DNA of 64,000 nt from Thunnus maccoyii. Lineage: Eukaryota > Chordata > Actinopteri > Scombriformes > Scombridae. This document shows, piece after piece, positions 25,035 through 36,278 of the stretch. The first letter of the stretch is position 1, and every line of letters begins with the position of its first letter. The notes under the pieces are model-generated. The model was not told the DNA's origin, made no database searches, and worked only from the letters and a program-made list of their open reading frames with translations. Made by a program: the position numbers and the translations under genes. The DNA lies in contig NC_056544.1 of the NCBI RefSeq assembly GCF_910596095.1, positions 13,687,155-13,751,154 on the forward strand. Reading direction: 5' to 3'.

Positions 25035-25195
25035 TTAATTAGTTGATTCACTGATTAAGGATTACAGACTGTTAACTGAATTTCTTTGGCCTTTGGACTG
25101 TTTGACATTTTACAGATTAAGTGAAAATGAAGAAAAAATAATCAGAAAAACAGTTGACAACGGAAATAGTCGTCCCATTATAGTTTATGATCCAA
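25035..25195. repeat. Dispersed AATCGATTAAT-type repeat, copy D (diverged)
   Basis: Carries 'attaattagttgattcactg', 'gactgttaactgaatttctttgg' (compare the 'gtaaactgaatatctttggg' block) and 'gtcgtcccattatag'. Strongly diverged. Confidence 0.4.
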
Positions 25196-25557
25196 AAATG
25201 GAATAGATTTTTATATTAAGGATGGATTTAAGGGAAACAACATACAGTGAAATGTTATTGTTAAAAAAAAAAGTTTAAAAAGAAAGTCAAATTCACAGTT
25301 TTGTCAACAATGAGTCTGGACAAGTATCTGCTTCTATTGGCAGAACTTCAATGTGTTTTGTACGTTACAAACTTGCCTCACATGATGGAACCAAAACAGA
25401 TTTTGCCTTGTGGGGAAAATACTGATGAAAATACAGGTTTTATGTTTTACATTATGTATGTATAAAAGATACTGTAACTATTAAATCAACATTGCTTTTC
25501 AAACAAGTCAAACTTCAATCTACAAGAGCAGCTGTAGATCGAGATTTCAAGCAGATT

Positions 25558-25563
25558 TTTATT
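25558..25563 (-). terminator. Candidate poly(A) signal of slc47a
   Basis: AATAAA on the minus strand (tttatt on plus), about 180 bases downstream of the stop codon at 25,744-25,746. Plausible distance; cleavage site not determinable. Confidence 0.4.
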
Positions 25564-25743
25564 GTAGAAAGAAACAAAATATGACTTTCTAAATAGAAAA
25601 ATCCAAAGTTAGACTTTAATACAGTCTATTTTCAGCACAGGCCTACTACTTTGTCTGCTATGTTGCCAAAATGATGTTGCACGTTATGTAACCAGACACT
25701 TGCAGACACACTGCAGCCAGGAGTCAGTAGTATATCATATATA

Positions 25744-28700
25744 TTATATTGGTTTTTTCAGTAGTTTGATGAGCAGCTCGCTGGTGCAGATCCCACCAAC
25801 AAGGATGAGAACCATGAACAGCAACGTCAGACCACGACGCAACACCAGCTGCCTGACCAACAGAGGCTGTGGTACTGGAGCACTGGCTGTCCCATCATGG
25901 CCTGGACCGAGTACCTGCAGGTTTGAGTTTCCCTCTTCAAAACTCAGATTAGATGAAATGATGTTTATCTGGGTCTCTCTCCAAGCAGCAAGGGCATGTC
26001 CTGATCAGAGAGGGGAGAGACGGGTTAGGTGTCTAAACTGAGCACAGAGAAGTTCCTGGATGCAAAGAAAAGAAAAAAAAATGAAGGGAGAACTTATTTA
26101 CCCGTGTTTCTCATTTCTAAAACTTCTTTCTTTTCTGCAGCCTGGACTCCTGCTCTCACCAGCGCCTGTTAAATAATGACAGGTGCTTGTAATGCACATC
26201 AAACCAATTACATTCTGTTCAGCTACAGGGACATGAACTAATATACTGAAATGAATGCACACATGATTGTGTCATTTCCCACTTGTGACTGTAGACGGCA
26301 GAAAAGATCAGGAAGTTTGTGTACAAGGTTTCTCATACTGGTGGTTTTGCAAGTTTTAGCCTCATTAACTACAAATTGTGTTTATTTTATTGGCTGCAAA
26401 CCATTTCCAAAGTATAAATTGTAGACATGCACCTTTGTCATTAAAACAAATACAAATGGACAATATGGGATTTTTTTTATCCTCCAGAAAACACAACATA
26501 CATTCCTCACATTTTCTCACAGTTGGCATGGACTTTTAGTGTAGATTGTGGGTCAGTCTCCAAAAAACACTGGATCCTACTGTTACCGTAAGCAAGTTGT
26601 TGCCCAAATCTTTCAAACTCCATCACTGCAGTTTGTAACGCAGGCTTCATGTTAAGAAATTGGTGTCTCCAAACCCAAGCTGAGATAAACCTTATGACAT
26701 CATGAGGGTTAGGAAGAATTGCACTTGGTACAAAATGTGATAGCACTCCTGTCAAATATGAGTCAACGCTAAGACAACGGTATAGTTTTTTTTTAATGCT
26801 TACCCTCTCTGTAAAATGGTAGCAAATTTTTCATTTTTCATGAAATTTCAATGCGTGCTCACTCACCTCTTCTGAGGCCTTTCTCCAATTTAGTTTACAC
26901 AGGAAAATGATAAAGAATATGGATTGTAGAGTGACACAAATGAAAAGCCCCAACCACAGTCCTGCAACAGAGAAGAAAAATCTCTCAAACTTACTTCAAA
27001 AAAGACCTTAAAGTTACATGGCATTGTCACTAGCTTGTCTGTCCTCACCTACGATGCCCATTTTGCCAGCAAACATCAGGGACAGTCCAACAGGAAAGCC
27101 GATGCAGTAATATCCCAACACGTTACAGATGGCCCCAATTTTTGGTTTCCCTGCTCCTCGTACAATGCCCCCTGTGACACCCTGCACACAACAAATACAG
27201 CTATCAGTCTCTGTCTGCTGTACTTAGCTTCCACATAATAATAATTCTACAGATGACTTACCGCAATCGCTTCTGCAGGATTGAAGAACACATATATGAT
27301 CATGACATCAGCAACCCGCTGAACAATTTCTCTAAAAGATGCAAACAAAGATTAACTTTTTTTGCCACAATACATTTTGAATTGTAGGACAGGATTATGA
27401 ACTGTAAGTTTGATGTGCTGATTTCCTCCCAACTTGACTGGCCATTAAAACTGATTTGCGAGTTACATCAGAGACTTGGAAAAAGATTTTATGAATTCAC
27501 AAATATACTCACTTTTCAGTTATAAAGATGTAACCTATCACATCCTTACATAATCCAAGAATAATTCCAACAAAGCACGAGACTGCAACTGGATCAAATG
27601 TTGGAAGAACACAGACAGCAGCTGTTAACAAATCTGAGCAAAATGTATTTTAAAAATACATCATTTACATGGATGATTTTAATCTGTTAAAGAGGACATA
27701 GAATCCTTTCCTGCAGTTTTATCTGCTCCTCTTTATGCATATTCAATTCACATTCTTTCTTTTTTTTGCAATGACAACAAAGTTTAATCTAATATCATCT
27801 ATGCAATCTGAAGTGGTAGAGACAGATTTAAAGGTCAAAATCATAACAATAGATATTCAAAAACACTTGGTTCTACACTACCAATAATGTGTCTTTCATC
27901 AGACCCTCCCTCCACTCCTCCAGTTTGTAAAGCAGTGTTAAAAAAAAATTGTACTACCCTGAAATTACCCTGATGACCTCATCTGGGTTATTTTTTCAGA
28001 CATTGGAGCACTTCCTCCAGCACCACAGAAGATAATATACAAGCTGAGTGGTGCTTGTCATGACAAGTAAAATCATTAACTGTGCTATTAGTAGTTTTTC
28101 TGTGGGTGGAAGGTGGCCTGCAAGGACGCATTTGTTCTTACATGCACAGATGATGGCGATCTTTCCAGACGCAACAGCCTGATCTACATTTCCAGCACCA
28201 AGAGCATTCCCAACGTGCACACTGGCAGCTACTGAAAATCCCATTGGGAACTGTGGATACAAAATATTGTGTGACATTTTAACAATTTCAAACCACAAAT
28301 GTGGCAATGGTTCATGATTACATCTGCAACAAATAGTCAATTAATCAATCAACTGAAAAATAATCTGCAACTATTTTGATAATCGATTAATTGTTTCATT
28401 CATTTTTTAAGCAAAAATGTACAACATTCCCCACAGTTCCAGCTAGTCATTGTGAGGATCTGCAGATTTTCTTAGTGATAGTAAATTGAGTATCTTTGGG
28501 TTTTGGACAGTTGGTCTAACAAACCAGGAAATTTGAAGACACCACCTTGGATTGTAGGAAACTGTGACAGACTTTTTTCTCTGTTTTCAGATGTTTTATA
28601 TAAATAATCATTAGTTGCAGCGCAGTTCCTCAACATTTCACATTATAATATCTAGTTATCCATGTAGTAGAAGCACAAAACTTACAGTGCTGTATGACCA

Positions 28701-30078
28701 CTACTCAAGATGTTCTACAGTTTAGAAATGAAAGAAAAAGTAGGAAATGTTTGAAAACATATGTAGCAATAAACACGTAACTACCAAAAAATGGAGCCTA
28801 AATTACATAAAAATGTTGCATCATTACCGTAAATGTAACAGAGACTATCTGATAAACAACCGACTGAGCTCCCAGCTCAACCTCACTGATCACACCAGCC
28901 AGGAATCCTCCCATTTCAAACATCCACCACTCGAGACAGATCATAAGCATGCTGGGAATGGCCACCTGTGTGAACAGACCCCATTCCTGCAGACAGTCCA
29001 GCGACCAACCTAGTAGACAGAGTTAAACAAGCAAAGAAAATGTTTGACTAAATTTAGTTTTCTAATTAACTCTGAACTCTACAGTCCAGAGCTATTTATG
29101 ACTGTACTAGAAATACAGTAACTTAACATTTTCCAAAGATGCTGAAATGTTGTGGAAGGAGTGTTTTCAGTTCTGCTATCCCAGCACAGGATTAAAAGTT
29201 AATCATCCAAGCAGATGACATTTCTGAAAAAGTTAGAACTCACCATACCATGTCGCTTTGTGTAACCCCGTCCAGCGAATGTAAATGTACAGGATGACAG
29301 CCAGAGATGACTGTGAGATAGCATTCGCTGCTGCAGATCCACTGTGGGTCAATAGACAACAGAATAAAAAAAGACACAGGTGCACCTGACTGTTTCCATT
29401 TCTAAAATTTAGTCTCATATAGTGGTGGGTACACTTACACAACACCCAGATCCAGCGTGTGGAGGAGGATGTAGTTGATAATTACATTGAGAACATTCCC
29501 AATGACTCCAGTTATCACCTGAGGCCAGATAATACCCTGCCAGTTCAAGCACAACATGGACTCAGTGTTCAGCGTAATTGAACAATTCTTCAGCTATCAT
29601 TGTGTTTCTGTAGATGTGCACTGTACCTGATTCTGTAGATACCTCCCCTGCAACTGATACATGAAGACAGCCTGCAGACAGGGAGGTGAATACGGGTAAA
29701 GCAAATTAAAAAATTTAAAAAATACAAATTATAGTTGTGTGTTAAAGTATGCAGAGCAGACTAAACTTACTGGCAGAGCAGGCATGAAGATCTTCACATA
29801 CTGCTGCGAAAGTCTGTGGACAGCAAACATGGAGTGCAGAAGTATGTGTTAGTACACTGTGTGTGTGGTAGCATGTGAAACTGCTGTCAGTGAAAAGGAT
29901 GCTGACCGTGCAACGTCTGGGCTTTGTTTGACAGCGAGTAGGATGGGCTCCGTGTTGATGAGGATTGCCCAGCAGGGAAAGCAGCCCAGGAGCAGAATCA
30001 AAACACCTCTTTGGAGAATGACTCCCACACGCTTGAGGTTTCCACTCCCATACGTCTACACAGTAGATAATTCAGATT

Positions 30079-30124
<46 letters not shown>

Positions 30125-33100
30125 TTATTATTGATCATTGTCTCTCGTCTCAGACTGTCTGCCTCATATAGCGACTTGTTTTTTATTTTTTTAAAAATTG
30201 TTAATTTTAATATTTGATTGCAACATGTTGTCATAGGTGAAAAATAAACATCTATTTTGCTGTTGTTGTTTTTTTAATAGTTTTATTTGAAAATGTTGGA
30301 ACATATTTTTAGATGTGTTATTCTGTGTTGTAACAGGTTCAATAAATTTCTCATTGAATGGATACCAAATGAATAATCAATTATATACAGTATAGATATA
30401 CCATGTGACCCAACATTTTAAGTTCTAGGGCACAACTATGTCTTCATCCACTATTCTGTTCGGACACTCTAGAAAGTCGCAGGCACAGAATTCAGTGCAT
30501 GGCAAGCCAGCTGCAAAAACAAGGACATTTCTTCTGTTGACTGCATTGTTTGTCCTTGCAGCAGAGATGTGTTAGATCTCGCACTCCTTGTGGTGCTGCT
30601 GCCTTTTCATACATCGTTGTTTCCATGACTCCTTCCGTAAACCTCCAGCTTTTCCCCACAGGACTCCAAAGCACTGTTTTTTTGTGATGACAGTGGCACC
30701 AAATGGCAGTTTGGTACATGGCTCTTAGTAGATGCTGCCTAAATGAATCTTCAGCTGGGGGCATATGAGAAGCAGGCAGGTCTGAGGTGGATGCCAGCAC
30801 ATATCTCATCTCATCTAGAGTGGTACACTGATCCCCTCTCTCTTTCTTCTTGTGGCCATACAAGATGAGTGTGTAACGTCTGGCTATAGGCAATGACTTC
30901 TCAAGATTTGTTGTCAAACCAAAGTGACTTAGGCCTTTCAGCTCATCCAAGTGCTTCTGAAGTTTTGTGAAAGCAGTTGTTTTTCCTATTTTGAAAAAAC
31001 TGCTCGTCATATCACAGACCGTCAATGCATGGCAAACTGGAAGGTATTGGCACAAGGTTTTCCACAACTTTTTAAAAATTGTATTGATTGGCACAAACCT
31101 CTCTTTGCCTGTATGGGCTTTGTGCATTAGGACCAAAGCTGAGCCAAACATGCTGCAACTTGCATAATGCAAGAGCAACACAAGAACATCAGTGTCATCA
31201 CACATGATGATGACTCCTGTGTATGTCTTGGCAAGGTGGATGGTATGTGGTGTCGGCCTCTTCTTGATGACTCATTAATCGACTAGGCTCTCCAGGCTGT
31301 CATGATCAAATATCAAATATCAAATGGCTTTGGTTTCTTCCACATCTTTAAAACTTCTGGCCAAGATGATCGTCTGTTCCTCAGTGAGTCTACATGGACC
31401 TGAGCTGGTTATGTAATTGCAAACAAAAGCAGAAAGCGTAGCCTTGTTGTCACTGCTTGTCAAATACCTCCTGTAATTTCACGTGTTGGTCCTGCATCTC
31501 CAACTGCTCCAAGTTTTTGTTTGTCTTGTTGCTTGATGGAGTTTGAGTGGTCATATCAGTCAAAAACCATGGCAACACAATTGATTTTTTCCTCTTCCAA
31601 TAGCAGTGAAAAGATTATTTTGAAAACGCGTTCCATAAGGTCATTGAAAGTTTGAAACCCCAATTCATTCACTCTGAAGTAATACCATGTCATCTATGAT
31701 GTGTGCACATGGTCCTATTACATAAGGTGAGTGGTACCTTCTCATCCTGCCATCATCATAGAACAAAGCAGGTGGTAGAGCAACTAACTCATGAGACAAC
31801 ATGTTCTACATGGACACTGCTGGAAGTCTCTTGAAAAGAACATCTGATGCTGTCCAGACTTGTTTTGCAATACAGGTACTTTCTTCAAAGTGACTGAGCA
31901 TTTTCTTTTCTCTGGTTCCCAGAAACTATTTGTTCCTGTGTACTTCGCAAGGCACTGCTCTATGAACAGTTGGCTTTGGTGTTGAGCATCTTCAAAGAAA
32001 CAGGACAAACATTTTGCCACCTTTTCAGAGGCAACTTAACCAGCGACAATGTTAACAAGCTCTTCAGGAACACTACAGGTGTATCCAGATGAAAGGGGTT
32101 TTGGTTTTCCTCCACAATTTCCATGGTCTTTTGTACGACTGTCTCATCCTGGCTGGTTCTGGAGGATCCATGCTCTTGGTGGGTTTGTGAGCCTTGGACA
32201 TTTTAGCCACAAAGCTCTTTCATGGCATCCACATATTCTGTTGTCATATGTCGTATCATCAACCATATTGTGAGAGCCCCTTTCTTAAGCATGAGACCAA
32301 CAATTCCATCTTCACTCACCCTCACGGTTGATCATTTGCTCCAGTGCCTGGTCAGTTGCCACGCAGTTAAAGCTCCATTTGTCGGACCGCTGTGCAACAG
32401 AGATGAGGATAAAAGAAGGGCAATACGCTGGGGATGACCCCTCCACAGGAAAGCACTGACTGTTTTCTTAGTCTGACAAGTAGGCATATACTGTAGCCTA
32501 TATATTTTTATGTTGACAGCACATTGTGTTATGTCATGTTGTGATTATTTTCTACTTAATATTGAAGTTTGCTGTGCACTGCACATAGAGCTGAATTAAA
32601 TCTGAAAGAATTAAATCTTACATCTCTCATGTGTCCGGATGAGGAAAGGACAAGGCATGAACTTGACATCGCATCACTGAGAGTGAAAATATTGTGCTAT
32701 CAGATGAGATGTGTGCACATGATCACTGTAATTAAATAGCTACCACACCTAGAGATCATGCACAAACACAATACAAAAGAATATTGTCTGCACAGAACAA
32801 TAATAGATTGGACTTGGATTGAAAAATGAGCCCTGACCAAGATTGTACCTGAGATATGAGTGTATCACAGGCCGATGCCAATCCAGTGCCAACTGAAATA
32901 CCAGTTACGTTAATAACCTGCATCCAAAAACAAAAACACAAAGTCACTGTGATTCAAGCTGTAATAGATAGACAGATGAATTACAAAACACAGATAGGTG
33001 CATGAGTTCAGGGTTGAAGCAAAAAGTGACAGAAAAGGGCTAAAAAGTAGCTGCAACTCCTAACAAGTTGTGTCTTCTCACCGCTACTGCTAATGCCACG

Positions 33101-35205
33101 CCTGCAAGCTCAGTTTCCCCCAGATGACCACTGAACACTGTGCTGACAAAACCGATGAGAGAGATCATCAGCAGCGAAATGAACTGGAATACAAGAAAAA
33201 AAAACTCTTCAACTTAATAAATGAGAATTAAATCACAGTGAAACTGAGTTTGTGTAGGTACACAAACATGTAGGGGAGATCGGGTATGGTTGTAACATGA
33301 GGAGAGTTGTAACGCCACCAATTCTACCAATTAGGGATAAGATAGGAGTCATATCATCATATCAGTGTTTACCTACTTCCCCCCCAATCCCACATGGTGG
33401 TTGTCAAAGCTGGAAACAGGTGCATGCAGATTTTATAGAGAAAAAAATGATTTTGAGGTAATAAAGTAAAAATTTTTTTGACCAAGACTATATTTTGTTT
33501 AGTACTTATACTATTGCAGATAAAATCATATGTCTTATATCAGATTAAATTGCAGTTTCTCAGGCAAAATGTGCATCTTTCCCCTGCTAATTTCAAACCA
33601 CTATGCTAACACAGCTAGCTAAACAATGGCTGGCTGGGGTGGGGTTGGGTTGTAACACATCCTTAAAAAGTGTTACAACCATCCCCAACAACTAAGAACA
33701 CGTTCTTGATTTAAATCATTTTGGAAAAGAAAGACTGACAGGGGTGTGCCTGCCAATGTTTCAAAAAAGCATCTGATGGGGTCACAAAAAAGCGCAAGTT
33801 AGTCAGATCAGTTGTGAAGGCACATGGGATCTGCCATGTAACACCGAGCAGATACTGCAAGACACTGCAGAAGCTAAGAAACCGAGGGTCCACTGATCTT
33901 CCTAGTGGAGGTTACCGGAGTAGCAATGAGGTGCAGGAGGAAATGTTGGCTGACTATTTGACTTAAGCACCAGACCTATAGACCAGAGTAGAATTGAATA
34001 TTAGTGTAGTTGCCAAACAAATTGAAAAACTTGTTGTGTCTATGCACTCAGGTTTCCACTTTCTTTAAGGTCAGAAAGTTTGCATATCAACTTGCAGTAA
34101 TATATAACATCAAACACTCACAAACATGGGATGAGAAGCAGATGGCCTTTATGAAGCAGAACCCCAGCCTGTCAATGAGCTAGTTTTAACTACTCAAATG
34201 TGGAACATTTCTTCAACAGCCTTGGAAAGGTCATTGACAGAAACAACTTCAGCGGGAGTGGAAACAGTGTAGTAGAGTGTTCATTAAGCATACATACTGT
34301 TAAGGAAGTTTAGTTTAGTAGTCAAACAGAAAGTGGATTTGTGTTATGGTCAGTCACAGAGAGAGAGAGACGTTGTTCTGGATTGTTCTGTTATTTCAAT
34401 AAACTTCTTTTTGAAGCATATCATATGGTGTGGCCTCTGTATTTGCTTCTTTTGTCTAATTGTTCCAACTTACCCCAGCATGTGTTACAACATAACCTGG
34501 TAGTGGGGTAGGTTGTAACAAAGGAACACCATGTATTTGACATCAACTCACAAGGTCTGTGATATTCTTGCAGAGGTTTGAATTGATGTCATTTGTAGTA
34601 AACAGATGTCGGTACTTTGTATAAAAGTTTGAGACCTATAGCTCAAAAATTGGGTGCTGAAGCAAAAAGTGTTACAACCATACCCGGTCTCCTGTACATT
34701 TACATTTGCATACTTGAGAATGAACTGCCACAGCAAAACCTCACTAAACACTTCAAATCAGCTATTTCGTTTAGACAACTTCTCAAAAAGACAAAAAAAA
34801 CTTTGTGTTGTCCCGATTTGGGACAACACAAAGTTCAAACATGCAATATCTCCTTTCCAGTAAATAGAGGCCGTAAAAGCTCATTAGAAACCAGTCGTAA
34901 GTTGCCAGTGTAAGTGGAAGATACACCATACCAACACAAAAAGGTGGAATAATAAGGACTAGGAAGAAATAAACCCTGCATTTTTCATGAGGTGTGTCTA
35001 AATATCTACTTACCACAGGTCCTGCTAGTTTGAAAAGTTGAATCATTTCATTCTTGTAATCCACTGGGAGCCAGTCCTTGATGCGCTTCAGACACTTTGC
35101 ACCATAAGTATATAAAGTATCTTTGTAAATAACAGACACATGGTCTGCTTGACTCTGTCTGTTTATTCCATGTTGACGGACAAACTTTAGACCTAAATCC
35201 TCCAT
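25744..35205 (-). CDS. slc47a1: MATE-family multidrug and toxin extrusion transporter (SLC47A), complete
   Basis: Sixteen coding exons join in phase to 604 residues: 35205-35014, 33183-33082, 32917-32849, 30055-29907, 29813-29771, 29671-29627, 29536-29439, 29341-29244, 29009-28828, 28250-28142, 27621-27513, 27331-27262, 27181-27049, 26961-26867, 26165-26102, 26000-25744. All have GT-AG boundaries. The protein starts MEDLGLKF and matches vertebrate MATE transporters throughout: FSGHLGETELAGVALAVA, INVTGISVGTGLASACDTLI, CLEWWMFEMGGF, FSVAASVHVGNALGAG, GVTGGIVRGAGKPKIGA, and the C-terminal helix after LVRQLVLRRG. The family exchanges protons for organic cations at apical membranes of kidney and liver (vertebrates carry a C-terminal extra helix, present here). 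Human MATE1 is 570 residues. Transport-linked glutamates corresponding to human E273 (E292 here), E278 (E297) and E389 are present, but the E300 position is Gln. Symbol slc47a1 is provisional because teleosts have several SLC47 paralogues. Intron 1 and intron 3 hold transposons. Confidence 0.93.
26507..26755 (-). repeat. Intronic ORF within a probable fish repeat
   Basis: An 82-residue frame lies in slc47a intron 14. The DNA contains 'ctcatgatgtcataaggttt', recalling widespread fish repeats. No protein family recognised; likely a chance frame in repeat DNA. Confidence 0.3.
28330..28625 (+). repeat. Dispersed AATCGATTAAT-type repeat, copy C
   Basis: Inserted in slc47a intron 9. Contains 'ctgcaactattttgataatc', 'gattaattgtttcattcatt', 'gtaaattgagtatctttggg' and 'ggacagttggtctaacaaacc', closely parallel to the copy at 11,651. 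Confidence 0.7.
30078..30123. repeat. (GATA)n microsatellite in slc47a intron 3
   Basis: About 11 GATA units. On the transcribed (minus) strand it is (TATC)n, ending roughly 23 bases upstream of the exon-4 acceptor at 30,055. Confidence 0.95.
30480..32450 (-). pseudogene. Transposon-related ORF with 'DTDVLVLLLH...CD.TSSFF' domain, decayed
   Basis: In slc47a intron 3. The longest frame (30,492-31,205, 237 residues) contains DDTDVLVLLLHYASC, LPVCHALTVCDMTSSFF and IGKTTAFTKLQKHLDEL. These are hallmarks of a large, repetitive set of uncharacterised fish and invertebrate proteins (consensus DTDVLVLLLHH and HALTGCDTTSxF, a PIN/FEN-nuclease-like pattern). Upstream frames carry related fragments, such as LTEEQTIILARSFKDVEETK (about 31,310-31,390), a KCLSCFFEDAQHQSQLFIEQ frame at 31,784-32,020, and a frame reading through 32,050-32,270. 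Stops and frameshifts separate them, and the usual Gly in GCDTTS is Val and the first Thr is Met. It is a degenerate mobile-element gene, not an slc47a exon. Confidence 0.6.
33273..34694 (+). mobile_element. Pogo/Tigger-like DNA transposon relic in slc47a intron 1
   Basis: Ends ggggagatcgggtatggttg (left) and, reverse-complemented, caggagaccgggtatggttg (right) are inverted repeats extending through 'taacac'. TA dinucleotides flank both ends (33,271-33,272 and 34,695-34,696), the target site of Tc1/mariner-superfamily elements. Internal plus-strand translation near 33,725-33,960 gives KTDRGVPANVSKKASDG-like and VRSVVKAHGICHV pieces, recalling the psq-type helix-turn-helix of pogo transposases. 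Farther on a YQLAVIYNIK-type piece appears near 34,090. Stops and a missing catalytic domain make it inactive. Class call is from motif resemblance. Confidence 0.6.
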
Positions 35206-36278
35206 ATCTAAAAAGGTTTTTACACGGGAGAGGTGAAATCCTTTTTTTTTGCACTTCAGATCTCCTCAGCTGAGTTCTCTAGTGACCTTTTGAATTGAAC
35301 AGCCTTCTCATCTGGGACGGCCCAGCTGAGCTCTCCTCCCCCTCTTGCAGCCACACTAAAGTTTTACCGAAACCTATTTAGAATTCAGTTGATCCAATGA
35401 AAAACCTGAAGCCAAATTATTGTGCATGTAGTAGGCTACACTTATGAAATAACCTGTTCTTCCTCATGTTATTCTCTGACTGAGGTCCTACTTATGCTGA
35501 TACTGCTGTGGTTTTGCTGAGCTTCGGTGAAGTTCTCAACTTGCCGTAGTGATGTATTGCTGTACTTCAGGGTGCAGTCAGTCAGTACAATCAACAGTGA
35601 TCAGAGTACCAAAACTTTCAACTGGAAGTGATTGATAAAACAATGGGCCTCATGCAAGAACCGAAATGAACAAAAATAAATATATAACTAAAACAAACTT
35701 AATGCAAAAACAATATTCTGTTTACTATATTATCATCATCATGGCTGCCAATTTACTGAGAGGGTTTTCACACTTAGTACATGTTTAATATTGACAAAAC
35801 TCATGTTGATGGGTTGATGAATGAGTTGTGAGTTGTATGAATGAGGTGTACTTTTTCTATACCTGTGCTGTTATATGACTCTCTTCAGTACTCTGCACAA
35901 TTTAAGATAATGTACCTCAATGTATTTCAGCTCTACATGTTTGAAAAAGATGTCAGTTCCTATTCACCTACAGCAACATCTTTTACTTTATTGCAAATAT
36001 ACTGTTCCCATCATGCTGGCTAATCACACTGCAAAACTAAAAAGACTTGTCCAGCTTGTAAGGCAAGTCTTTGGTCAGAAAGGACCATGTCAATCAGGTA
36101 TTGTGACAGCTGCACTTTCACAGAAATTCCATCCCCCCACTTTTTCCTGAGGTGGTCATTGATGTAATGAAACGAGCTCCCCATACACGAAAACCCGTTA
36201 GTCAAGTTAGATTGATTTAACAGCCATCCAGCCAATCACAGCCATTTGACCAATCCGCCAGGCCAGGGAAAAGTTGTT
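35206..36278. other. slc47a 5' flank / promoter region
   Basis: The 5' untranslated region and promoter of the minus-strand transporter should lie in about 35,206-35,400. A nuclear-receptor-type half-site (caaaaggtca on the minus strand) occurs near 35,283-35,296; its use is inference. Further right the sequence to 36,278 is AT-rich without recognised genes. Confidence 0.4.
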
